Shown: positions 1 to 8,941 of the stretch, piece by piece
Numbering within the stretch: position 1 is the stretch's first letter
How the letters are laid out: each line of letters opens with the position of its first letter
DNA from: Palaemon carinicauda
Lineage: Eukaryota; Arthropoda; Malacostraca; Decapoda; Palaemonidae
Direction: 5' to 3'
Length of the DNA: 64,000 nt
Assembly (NCBI RefSeq): GCF_036898095.1
Contig: NC_090730.1
Span: forward strand, 32,886,761-32,950,760
Program-made: the position numbers and the translations under genes
The notes under the pieces: model-generated
Seen by the model: the letters and a program-made list of their open reading frames with translations, nothing else
Told to the model about the DNA's origin: nothing
Database searches by the model: none

Positions 1-6
1 ATGGGA

Positions 7-1179
7 TTAAGGGAATGTAGTGGCTGAGCCCTCACCTACTACTGCACTCGCTGCTACGAATGGTCCCAGGGTGTAGCAGTTCTCGTAAAGAGACTGGACA
101 TCTTTAAGATAAAATGATGCAAACACTGACTTGCTCCTCCAATAAGTTGCATCCATTATGCTCTGCAGAGAACGGTTCTTATTAAAGGCCATCGAAGTGG
201 CTACGGCTCTCACTTCGTGGGTCCTTACCTTCAGCAAAGCAAGGTCTTCCTCCTTCATGTGAGAATGGGCTTCTCTAATCAGAAGCCTTATATAATACGA
301 AACCCCTTTTTTGGACATGGGCATCGAAGGTTTCTTGATTGCACACCATAAGGCTTCTGACTGTCCTCGTATAGGTTTTGACCTATTAAGATAATATTTC
401 AGAGCTCTGACAGGGCAAAGAACTCTTTCTAGCTCGTTACCTACCATGTTGGAAAGGCTAGGAATTTCAAACGATCTAGGCCAAGGACGTGAAGGAAGTT
501 CATTCTTAGCTAAAAATCCGAGCTGTAAAGAACATGTTGCAGATTCGGATGTGAACCCAATGTTCTTGCTGAAGGCATGAACCTCACTGACTCTTTTAGC
601 TGTTGCAAGGCAGACGAGGAAAAGAGTCTTGAGGGTAAGGTCCTTGAAGGAAGCTGACTGGAGAGGTTCGAACCTAGGCGACATAAGGAACCTTAAGACT
701 ACGTCTAGATTCCAGCCTGGAGTGGGTAAACGACGTTCTTTAGAAGTCTCAAAAGACTTAAGGATGTCTTGAAGGTCCTTGTTGGAAGAAAGGTCCAAAC
801 CTCTGTGGCGGAGAACTGAAGCCAACATACTCCTGTACCCTTTAATCGTAGGAGCCGAAAGGGATCTCTCATTCCTTAGATGTAATAGGAAGTCAGCTAT
901 TTGGGTTACAGAGGTATTGGTAGATGAAACTGCATTGGCTCTACACCAGTTCCGGAAGACTTCCCACTTGGATTGGTAGACTCTACGAGTGGATACCCTC
1001 CTTGCTCTGGCAATCGCACTGGCTGCCTCCTTCGAAAAGCCTCTAGCTCTAGCGAATCTTTCGACAGTCTGAAGGCAGTCAGACGAAGAGCGTGGAGGTT
1101 TGGGTGCAACTTGTCTACGTGAGGTTGACGTAGAAGGTCCACTCTTAGAGGAAGAGTCCTGGGGACGTCGACCAGCCAT
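7..1179 (-). CDS. DIRS tyrosine recombinase (YR), element A1
   Basis: This frame encodes a tyrosine recombinase of 390 residues that would integrate the circular cDNA of the retrotransposon. I start it at the ATG at 1179 because the same MA-G/S-RR start is seen in copies A2 and C3, and C3 also gives exactly 390 residues. The N-terminal SAM-like DNA-binding domain (roughly residues 50-150) includes VYQSKWEVF and APTIKGYRSML. The catalytic domain shows R in ATAKRVSEVH, H-x-x-R in RTHEVRAVA, W in ATYWRSKS and the nucleophile Tyr in FASFYLKDV. The open frame continues far upstream of the ATG, but that stretch is antisense-phase shadow of RT. No inactivating change is visible. Confidence 0.9.
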   Translation of the reverse strand: MAGRRPQDSSSKSGPSTSTSRRQVAPKPPRSSSDCLQTVERFARARGFSKEAASAIARARRVSTRRVYQSKWEVFRNWCRANAVSSTNTSVTQIADFLLHLRNERSLSAPTIKGYRSMLASVLRHRGLDLSSNKDLQDILKSFETSKERRLPTPGWNLDVVLRFLMSPRFEPLQSASFKDLTLKTLFLVCLATAKRVSEVHAFSKNIGFTSESATCSLQLGFLAKNELPSRPWPRSFEIPSLSNMVGNELERVLCPVRALKYYLNRSKPIRGQSEALWCAIKKPSMPMSKKGVSYYIRLLIREAHSHMKEEDLALLKVRTHEVRAVATSMAFNKNRSLQSIMDATYWRSKSVFASFYLKDVQSLYENCYTLGPFVAASAVVGEGSATTFP

Positions 1180-3167
1180 TGTAGTACCTCTGTGAACCAT
1201 TCTCTTGCAGGCCAAAGGGGAGCAACCAGCGTCAGCCGTGTCCCTTCGTGTGAGATGAACTTTTGAATGACTCTGTTGATGATCTTGAACGGTGGGAATG
1301 CGTAAAGGTCGAGATGGGACCAATTCAGCAGAAAAGCATCCACATGAACTGCTGCTGGGTCTGGAACTGGGGAACAGTACAAAGGAAGTCTCTTGGTCAT
1401 GGAGGTGGCAAACAGATCTATTGTAGGCTGACCGCACAAGGTCCAAATTCTGTTGCACACGCTCTTGTGAAGGGTCCATTCCGTGGGGATGACCTGATCT
1501 TTTCTGCTTAGGCGATCTGCTGAGACGTTCATATTGCCCTGAATGAACCTCGTTACTAGGGTGAGGTTTAGACTTCTTGACCAAATGAGGAGGTCCCTTG
1601 CGATCTCGTACAGGTTCCTCGAATGGGTCCCTCCCTGCTTGGAGATGTAAGCCAAGGCTGTGGTGTTGTCGGAGTTCACCTCCACCACCTTGCCTAGCAG
1701 GAGGGACTTGAAGTTCAATAGGGCCAAATGAACTGCCAGGAGCTCCTTGCAGTTGATGTGGAGCGTTACCTGTTCCTTGTTCCACGTTCCCGAGCATTCC
1801 TGTCCGTTCAAGGTCGCACCCCAGCCCGAGTCTGATGCATCCGAGAAGAGATGAAGATTGGGGGTCTGAATCGCTAACGATAGGCCCTCCTTGAGAAGGA
1901 GGTTGGTCTTCCACCACAAGAGAGTGGTCTTCATCTCTTTGGTGACCGGGATAGAGACTGCTTCGAGCGTCAAATCCTTGTCCCAATGAGCTGCTAGATG
2001 GAATTGAAGAGGGCGGAGGTGGAGTCTCCCTAACTCGATGAACAGGGCTAACGATGACAGGGTCCCTGTGAGACTCATCCACTGTCTCACCGAGTAACTG
2101 CTCCTCTTCAGCATGCTCAGGATGCAATCTAGGGCTTGGCTTATCCTTGGGGCCGATGGAAAAGCCCGAAAATCCTGACTCCGAATCTCCATTCCCAGGT
2201 AAACAATGGATTGGGAGGGAATGAGCTGGGACTTTTCGAAGTTGACTAACAGACCCAGTTCCTTGATCAAGTCCAAAGTCCAGTTGAGACTCTCCAGACA
2301 GCGACGACTCGTGGAGGCTCTCAACAGCCAGTCGTCTAAGTAAAGGGAGGCTCTGATGTCGGATAAGTGGAGGAATTTTGCAATATTCCTCATCAGAAGC
2401 GTAAACACCATAGGAGCTGTGCTTAGGCCAAAACACAGGGCTTGGAATTGGTACACAACCTTTCCAAAAACGAATCTCAGGAAAGGTTGGGAGTCTGGAT
2501 GAATAGGAACGTGAAAGTATGCGTCTTTCAGATCCAACGAGACCATCCAGTCCTCCTGCCTGACCGCTGCTAGGACCGACTTCGTCGTCTCCATAGTGAA
2601 CGTCTGCTTGGTGACATAAGCATTGAGCGCGCTGACGTCCAGCACCGGTCTCCAACCTCCTGTCTTCTTGGCCACCAGAAAGAGACGGTTGTAGAAGCCC
2701 GGGGATTGATGGTCCCGGACTATAACCACTGCCTTCTTCTGTAACAGGAGCGACACCTCCTGGTGCAACGCTAGCCTCTTGTCCTTTTCCTTGTAGTTGG
2801 GAGAGAGGTTGATGGGAGAAGTGGTCAGAGGGGGTTTGCGGCAGAATGGTATCCTGTAACCCTCCCTCAGCCACCTGACAGACTGGGCGTCTGCACCTCT
2901 CTTTTCCCAAGCTTGCCAGAAGATCTTGAGTCTGGCTCCTACTGCTGTCTGGAGAGGAGGAGAGTCAGTGTTTGCCTTTAGAAGTCTTGGAACCTTTCCT
3001 AGACTTGCTCCTGGAAGAGTCTGGACGGGAGCTTCCTCGGCTGGGGGCTCTACCACGAAAGGGCGGAATAAACCTCGTAGCAGGCGTATCAGCCACTGGG
3101 GTGCGGTAAGTCCTGGGGACTGAGGGAGCAACCTTAGTCTTACGAGCTGAAGAGGCCACAAGATCAT
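906..3167 (-). CDS. DIRS reverse transcriptase-RNase H-methyltransferase-like polyprotein, element A1
   Basis: This open frame of 753 residues starts at the ATG at 3167 and overlaps the end of gag. RT motifs appear in order: NRLFLVAKK/GGWRPVLD, SLDLKDAYFHVPIHP, CFGLSTAP and the catalytic YLDDWL. The RNase H domain follows, with LFSDASDSGWG, the acidic HINCKELLAVH, VNSDNTTALAY and VSADRLSR supplying the expected acidic residues. The C-terminal domain (PTIDLFAT, LDLYAFPPF, LVAPLWPAREWF) corresponds to the Dam-like methyltransferase module described in DIRS elements, but the usual N/D-PP-Y motif reads FPPF. The protein would make cDNA in the particle. All recognisable RT and RNase H catalytic residues are present. 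Confidence 0.92.
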   Translation of the reverse strand: MILWPLQLVRLRLLPQSPGLTAPQWLIRLLRGLFRPFVVEPPAEEAPVQTLPGASLGKVPRLLKANTDSPPLQTAVGARLKIFWQAWEKRGADAQSVRWLREGYRIPFCRKPPLTTSPINLSPNYKEKDKRLALHQEVSLLLQKKAVVIVRDHQSPGFYNRLFLVAKKTGGWRPVLDVSALNAYVTKQTFTMETTKSVLAAVRQEDWMVSLDLKDAYFHVPIHPDSQPFLRFVFGKVVYQFQALCFGLSTAPMVFTLLMRNIAKFLHLSDIRASLYLDDWLLRASTSRRCLESLNWTLDLIKELGLLVNFEKSQLIPSQSIVYLGMEIRSQDFRAFPSAPRISQALDCILSMLKRSSYSVRQWMSLTGTLSSLALFIELGRLHLRPLQFHLAAHWDKDLTLEAVSIPVTKEMKTTLLWWKTNLLLKEGLSLAIQTPNLHLFSDASDSGWGATLNGQECSGTWNKEQVTLHINCKELLAVHLALLNFKSLLLGKVVEVNSDNTTALAYISKQGGTHSRNLYEIARDLLIWSRSLNLTLVTRFIQGNMNVSADRLSRKDQVIPTEWTLHKSVCNRIWTLCGQPTIDLFATSMTKRLPLYCSPVPDPAAVHVDAFLLNWSHLDLYAFPPFKIINRVIQKFISHEGTRLTLVAPLWPAREWFTEVLQWLVDVPRTLPLRVDLLRQPHVDKLHPNLHALRLTAFRLSKDSLELEAFRRRQPVRLPEQGGYPLVESTNPSGKSSGTGVEPMQFHLPIPL

Positions 3168-5673
3168 GAGTGTCTTTCTGAATCATGGCCGCAGACAAGT
3201 CCTTGATAAGTTCTTCGGGAAACAAGAACTTAGAAAGCGGAGCGAAAAGGAGTTGAGACCTTTGACAAGGTGTGATGCTGGAAGAAAGGAAGGTACAAAG
3301 TTGCTCCCTTTTCTTAAGAACTCCTGACACAAACATTGAAGCAAGCTCGCCAGATCCATCCCTAATAGCTTTATCCATGCAGGACATTAAAAGCATGGCC
3401 GAGTCTTTGTCCGCAGGGGAGGTCTTCTTGCTAAGGGCCCCCAGGCACCAGTCTAGAAAATTGAACATCTCAAAGGCACGAAATACACCCTTTAGTAAGT
3501 GGTCTAGATCGGAGAAGGTCCAGCAAACCTTAGAGCGCCTCATTGCTGTTCTACGAGGAGAGTCGACCAAACTTGAGAAGTCAGCCTGGGCAGAGGCAGG
3601 TACTCCCAAGCCTGGTTCCTCTCCTGTGGCATACCATACGCCCGCTTTAGAAGTGAGCTTAGTCGGTGGGAACATAAAGGAAGTCTTCCCTAGTTGCTGC
3701 TTAGACTGCAACCACTCCCCTAAAATTCTTAAAGCTCTCTTAGAGGACCTTGCAAAGACGAGCTTAGTATATGTTGACTTGACAGGCTGCATGCCCAGCG
3801 AAAACTCAGATGGCGGAGAGCGGGGGGTAGCAGAGACAAAATGGTCCGGGTATACCTCTCTGAAAAGAGCCAGGACCTTATGAAAGTCAATAGGTGGAGG
3901 AGAAGACTTGGATTCTTCCACGTCTGATGAGGGATCCAGGTGCGCAGCTTCCTCATCAGAAACCTCATCACCAGAGTGTAGCGAAGTGAGAGGTAATGGA
4001 ACAGTGGTATGCTGAACAGCAGAATCTGAACAAGCGGGTGCAAAAACGCTTGTGGTTTCATCCTCAAGTCTCTGTTGATGAGTTAAAACCTGAGGTTCAG
4101 GCTGCAAAGGCTGGTCAAAAAGAGTAGCGGAAGGTAGGCGCATGGGTTGAGGAGGCTGACTCCTGGCATGAGTGTCTTGACTCAAGAGTTGCGCTTGCTG
4201 TAAGGGTTGCGGATGCGCAGTAGCAGGTTCCTGAGGAACGAGTTGAGGTTCCTGAGGTGTGAGCTGCGAGAGTTGAGGTAGCGGCTGCGCAGAACGCAGT
4301 TCTTGTCTCGCGAGTTGAGGTTCCTGAGGCGCAAGGCTAAAGTGTTGAGGCTCTCGCCTTGAGGAGGGTTGAGGTCGCTGCAGCGAGAGCTGAGGTGTCT
4401 GCCTCATGGATGGAAGAGGTTGTTGTACCTCAAGAGAGTGTTGCCTCACTGGTGGAACCGCAAGCGGAAGCGGAGGAAGTAAGGCATAAGCTTCCTGTTC
4501 CCATTGCTGAGGTTGCCTTAAGGAAGGCGGAGGTTGCTGCACACCGCTGGAAACTGGCAACTCAGTACGCGGTAAGGTATCCTGAGGAGCCTCAACATCG
4601 TACGCCTGGCAGACTGGACTGCGGTTAGGCGGAGCGATCGCAGGAGGAGGTGTAACCTTCTCAGCCTGACACTCACGCATTAACACCGCAAGCTGTGACT
4701 GCATGGACTGCAGTAAAGTCAACTTGGGGTCGGCAGACACTAAGGTCTGCTGAGGCAAAGCCTTAACAGAAGATGAGGTCTGTTGCGGCAGCACCTTACC
4801 CCTCTTAGGAGGTGTGCAGTCACCTGATGACTGCGGAGAGTCAGAGCTAATCCAATGACTGCAGCCAGGTTGTAGAGCTCTTGAGGTCTGGACTTTGCGT
4901 TTGAGAGGTCTTGAGACCTGAGTCCAGCGTTTTCTCCCTGACAATTCTTCAGCAGACGAGTAAAAGACGGGCTCAATCGTCTGCGGGTGGGAGTGACGGT
5001 CTCTGTAAGACACGCCCGCAACCACCGAGGATACTTCTGTGCGCCGATCAAGGCCTGCCGAACCCTTTTGCCCTTCGACATTGCTTCTCCCCTGGGCTTG
5101 GGAGCTTGCAAGAGGTCCCGGACTGGGAGGACGACTGGCACGCACAGAAGTACCCTCACGCACCACACTGAAACTGACACTAGCACTTGGCACTGCACTG
5201 ACACTAGCACTTGTCACAGCACTGGCACTATTACCTCCCACTGCACTTTTGACCTTAAGTTCCTTGACTTCGGCCATAAGAGACTTATGATCACTAACCA
5301 CCGATTCCACTTTGTCACCTAAAGCCTGAATGGCACTCAAAACAACAGACATATCAGGTTGAGGGCAAATAGTAGGTTCGGGGGTAGCCACTACAGGGGG
5401 AGGAAAAGGTAGGGGATCATGAGGTGAGGAAAAAAGTGAAGAGCGAGAAGAACTCCTCCTAACTCTCTCTCTCTCTAACTTGGTTGAATATTTCAAGAAT
5501 CGGACAAATTCAAGTTCCGAAAGTCCGGCGCATTCCTCACATCGATCTTCCAACTGACAGGGTCTTTCCCTACAGTCAGAACAAGCGGTGTGAGGATCTA
5601 CCGAGGCCTTCGGAATACGCCTATTACAAGACCTACATCGTCTATGGGGTGGGGCTTGTGAAATGTCAGACAT
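2965..5673 (-). CDS. DIRS Gag-like protein, element A1
   Basis: This open frame of 902 residues starts at the ATG at 5673 and occupies the gag position upstream of RT. Residues about 13-51 form a Cys-rich module with spacing C-x2-C, then H-T-x-C-x2-C-x4-C-x5-C-x2-C, probably zinc binding. The same spacing begins the Gag of families B and C. Residues about 340-560 are a Gln/Pro-rich low-complexity stretch built on repeats such as QEPQL. The C-terminus is Arg/Ser/Lys-rich (FRGRAPSRGS onward), fitting nucleic-acid binding. A globular part around residues 610-830 (EFSLGMQPVKST, SLVDSPRR, LLFAPLSKFLF) is also found in A2. I know no enzyme motif in it, so Gag is assigned by position and composition. 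Confidence 0.8.
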   Translation of the reverse strand: MSDISQAPPHRRCRSCNRRIPKASVDPHTACSDCRERPCQLEDRCEECAGLSELEFVRFLKYSTKLERERVRRSSSRSSLFSSPHDPLPFPPPVVATPEPTICPQPDMSVVLSAIQALGDKVESVVSDHKSLMAEVKELKVKSAVGGNSASAVTSASVSAVPSASVSFSVVREGTSVRASRPPSPGPLASSQAQGRSNVEGQKGSAGLDRRTEVSSVVAGVSYRDRHSHPQTIEPVFYSSAEELSGRKRWTQVSRPLKRKVQTSRALQPGCSHWISSDSPQSSGDCTPPKRGKVLPQQTSSSVKALPQQTLVSADPKLTLLQSMQSQLAVLMRECQAEKVTPPPAIAPPNRSPVCQAYDVEAPQDTLPRTELPVSSGVQQPPPSLRQPQQWEQEAYALLPPLPLAVPPVRQHSLEVQQPLPSMRQTPQLSLQRPQPSSRREPQHFSLAPQEPQLARQELRSAQPLPQLSQLTPQEPQLVPQEPATAHPQPLQQAQLLSQDTHARSQPPQPMRLPSATLFDQPLQPEPQVLTHQQRLEDETTSVFAPACSDSAVQHTTVPLPLTSLHSGDEVSDEEAAHLDPSSDVEESKSSPPPIDFHKVLALFREVYPDHFVSATPRSPPSEFSLGMQPVKSTYTKLVFARSSKRALRILGEWLQSKQQLGKTSFMFPPTKLTSKAGVWYATGEEPGLGVPASAQADFSSLVDSPRRTAMRRSKVCWTFSDLDHLLKGVFRAFEMFNFLDWCLGALSKKTSPADKDSAMLLMSCMDKAIRDGSGELASMFVSGVLKKREQLCTFLSSSITPCQRSQLLFAPLSKFLFPEELIKDLSAAMIQKDTHDLVASSARKTKVAPSVPRTYRTPVADTPATRFIPPFRGRAPSRGSSRPDSSRSKSRKGSKTSKGKH

Positions 5674-6060
5674 CTTGAATCAAAGAGTTAGCCAAGGGGG
5701 ATTCCAAATCAAGCAAAAAGATCGTTAACCATTAATCAGAACTAAATAAAAGCTATCTAAGCTAATATAGAAGTTTTCCAGTATAGCGACAGCCGAAATC
5801 TGAGAGAAATACTTCACCAAAAGCCGTGAATAATACTCCAAGATCATAAGCGTATCCCAGAATGTCTTGCCGGAAGCACGACAGAGGAAAAAGTGAGGTG
5901 GTGTCAACAAGAAGTACTGCAGTACCTGGCCACAGGTGGCGCTGGTGAGTACACCCCCTTCTAGTATAGTGATAGCTGGCGTATCCCTCCCGTAGAATTC
6001 TGTCGGGCAACGGAGTTGACAGCTACATGATTATCGGGTAAGTTTAATATTGAAAATTAT

Positions 6061-7050
6061 ACCTCTTCACATTGATAGTACAAGTTTCAGACAATGAAGC
6101 CTTTTCAATATTGAACAGTGTGGTCCTTGTTATGACTAATAGTAGACGCCATTGTCCAAGATAGACCTAAGATGCTGGCAATAGATACTACTTTTTCCAT
6201 TCTTCATATCTTTTGAAAATGTCCAACTTATCTTGCAATGTCATATTGGCTAACTTCAATGTGTACGCACAACACACGAGAACTATTGTAGACAACAAAA
6301 TATATCCGTACGCTGGAGGCCAACAAGCCAAAACAAAGGAGAAGCTGTTTGAGAGACTTACCTGTGAATTTTTCTATTAATAATTTAATCCTTGTTTAGA
6401 GTTATTAATGATATATCTTAGGTTATCTTTATTTCATTTTTAACAGTCACAGATTAAGTAGTAAGCATATCATACTAATAACAACCATTCATGAATTAAC
6501 AGTTCGACTCAACAAAGTAGTGAAGCCATCAGCACATCACTCACGAAACATTTACATACCTGTACAGTACTGTATGTCTTAGAGAAGGATCAAAGTGGTG
6601 TCTTCAGATATAGCACATGTTTTTCTTTATATTTTTCATATTTTCTATATACATATACAAATATTTCCATATTGAATATAGGTATCTTCTAGTTCTATGA
6701 AAAAAATATATTTTGATTGGTTTGCATTTTTAGCCCTTTTTCATCGTTACTGAGCAATGGAGACTGATGCGAGGTGTTGTAAAACCACATAATGTAGATT
6801 TATTTTTCAACTTATTAACTAAGGATGAGCAACAAAAATTCGGATCTGATGTAAGGTAAAAAGGATTCACTAACTTTTGAACAGTGACAATTGATGGTTA
6901 CAATAGTTAGTTACAATCATTAAAATCATTCCATGTTCGAAATATTATTTTAAAAAATTGAGATAGGTCTGCAGCTTTATTCAGAAAGAGGGAGAAAAAC
7001 TAAATGGGACATTTTTAATTCTTATTTGTGATGATATGTAAATAAAAAAA
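6061..7050. other. Intergenic AT-rich stretch
   Basis: About 1 kb between the right end of A1 and the left end of B1. It is AT-rich with no open frame of note, no clear splice-flanked exon and no recognisable repeat end. Confidence 0.6.
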
Positions 7051-7089
7051 TTACAATTTATCCTAAATTGTATTTTTCCTAGCTATATA

Positions 7090-7217
7090 AACCTGTAATC
7101 ATTTAATATAGCAATTCGCTTCAGCTCAGCTGAAACAGCCGAAGAGACAGTAAAACCAGGCAGTTGTGCTGATTGCTTGGCTGGCGATATGGGGCGGAGC
7201 TTAGCTCCGTTCCCCCC
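7090..7217 (+). repeat. Left inverted terminal repeat of DIRS B1
   Basis: Reverse-complement match to about 16275-16415, with shared blocks around AGCTCAGCTGAAACAGCCGA, CAGTAAAACCAGG and GGCGGAGC. A long C run at 7206-7231 pairs with the G run near 16278-16290. Confidence 0.85.
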
Positions 7218-7308
7218 CCACCCCCCCCCCCTACCGACAGCCTGGTTTCCTCAATCAAACGCTATAGGCTCAATGTGGAACATGAGAGGGGTGGTAGAGG
7301 CGGACATT

Positions 7309-7413
7309 TATATTAAATGATTACAGGTTTGTATGGTTAGGAAAAATACAATTTAGGACAAATTAACATTTGTTCCGACGCGATATACAAACCTCGTAAT
7401 CATTTAATATAGG
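7309..7413 (+). repeat. Internal complementary region (ICR) of DIRS B1
   Basis: The first half (7309-7362) is the reverse complement of the outermost left end at 7051-7105. The second half (7363-7413) is the reverse complement of the outermost right end at about 16385-16429. This is the joined-ends sequence that DIRS elements are thought to use as a guide for completing and circularising their cDNA. Confidence 0.85.
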
Positions 7414-7879
7414 AAGACTCATTGGTTGGTGGGAGGTCTGCCTTTGCTGCTTGTGGACAGCTAACTGCCCGGATATACACTTGGTCTCGAATGAGAGCAG
7501 AGGACTATATCTACCTACCCCTATCTCTTGACCTGACATGATGATGGTGGGGTCTGAGAGACTGGGAGCCGTCGCGCAATGTGTAAGCGCATCTCGCGAC
7601 CTGAGCGCGTAAATGTAAGAGACACTCGACCCTAGGGTTACTGTGACTGGATGAACCTCCAAAACCAAAAGGCAAAGGGTTTATACATCCACCGTCTTCC
7701 CTGCCTAGCAGAAGACGGGGGGAGAATACCTGTAAACAAACTCTAGCAATCTTACCTGGGAAGACTTGTCTTGATGTATGGAACTCCAAGGGAGGAGACA
7801 GACTGCTTTCACACTGCCACACATACCATAAAATCAAGGCAAGAGACTTCCCTGTCCCAGAGGAACTGGAGAGGTCAGA

Positions 7880-8930
7880 CAATAGCTTGAGCTGCTACCA
7901 CAGGGCCAAGAACAAATGTGTCCAAGGACTTGTGCGTAAACTCCCTCAAGTAAAAAGCCGTAAAGATGGTCTGGCGTTTCCTAACGCCACCCTTCAGCAC
8001 TTGGCCCACAACAAGATTTCTCTTGAAAGCGAGTATGGGGGCAATGCCCCTGATCTCGTGAGCTTTAACCCTCGCTGGTGCTTGGACTCTTGAGGAAGTC
8101 TCATACGCCTTACGGATGGTTTCACGGATCCAGAAGGATATCGTGTTCCTCGACACCTCCCTCTTGGCTCTGCCGGTGCTAACAAAGAGTCGTCGACATT
8201 CAGGTCTGAGATGCCGAGTTCGTTTAAGATACGCTGGAGACACCTGACGGGACAGAGAAGCCTCTCACCTGAACCGTCGCTCGCCGTATCTGGTAAGGAA
8301 GGAATAGTGAAGGCCTCGAACCTGAGATCGTGGATTGATGGGTTCTGAGATCGTGGATTGATGGGTTCTGAGTCTTGGCCACAAACTCTGGTACAAAATT
8401 CAAGGAGATCTCCTTCCAACCCTCTGCGTGAGTGACATTACTCTCTTGGCCGATGCTAAGGCTAGCAGAAAAACAGTCTTCAGGGTCTAGTGCCTGTCTG
8501 AGGCACGGCTCAAGGGTTCGTACAGAGCACGAGTAAGAGACCCAAGAACTAAGGTGAATCCCACTGGGGAACTCGAAGTTCCCTTAGGGGACATGACTGT
8601 TCGACGCTCTTAATGAGCATAGAAATCTCTAGGGCGTTGGAAATATCTCTGCCCTTCAGACGAAACACCATTGCAAGGGCAGACCTGTACCCTTTAATGG
8701 CAGAAACCGAAAGGAGCTTATCTCTGCGAAGAAAGACTAGGAAGTCTGCGATCTGAACCAGACAGGCTACGACTAGAGAGATACCCCCTTCCACTACACC
8801 AATCACAGAAGACCAACCACTTCCCCTGGTAGACTGAAGAGGAGGATCTTCTAAGGTACCCAGACATCTCTCTCGCAGCGAGTCGCAAAAAGCCTCGTGT
8901 CCTGATGAGATGCTGGATAGTCTCCACAAG
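7880..8930 (-). pseudogene. DIRS tyrosine recombinase, element B1 (broken)
   Basis: Pieces of a YR lie in at least three frames. The piece ending near 7875 has KAHEIRGIAPILAFKRN, the H-x-x-R region, followed by RQTIFTAFYLREF with the catalytic Tyr. Around 8240-8420 is the LLCPVRCLQR segment seen in other YRs. The N-terminal domain is at 8720-8927, with METIQHLIRTRGF, VYQGKWLVFCDWC and SAIKGYRSAL. A near-perfect 22-bp direct duplication occurs at about 8325-8369 (GATCGTGGATTGATGGGTTC twice). Frameshifts between the pieces mean no full protein can be made. Confidence 0.8.
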
Positions 8931-8941
8931 TGAAGTCTGAG

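Larger units (their letters stand above)
1..6060 (-). mobile_element. DIRS-type retrotransposon A1 (left end outside window)
   Basis: A1 is read right to left as gag (2965-5673), RT/RNase H/methyltransferase-like (906-3167) and tyrosine recombinase (7-1179). These frames overlap by about 203 and 274 bases, which is usual for DIRS elements. Positions 5990-6060 resemble the right end of copy A2 at 25180-25244, and similarity stops just after AAAATTAT in both copies, so I place the right end at 6060. The left terminal repeat and any ICR would lie before base 1. All three frames are uninterrupted, unlike most other copies here. The 5-prime leader is 5674-5985. Confidence 0.9.

Noticed and set aside
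1179..2910. Long upstream extension of the A1 YR frame
   Set aside because: Residues before the ATG at 1179 are out-of-phase translation of RT/RNase H. The shared MA-G/S-RR start and 390-residue length fit the shorter gene.
3272..3883. 203-codon open frame on the plus strand
   Set aside because: It lies antisense to gag of A1, has no family features, and is explained by the codon bias of the real frame.
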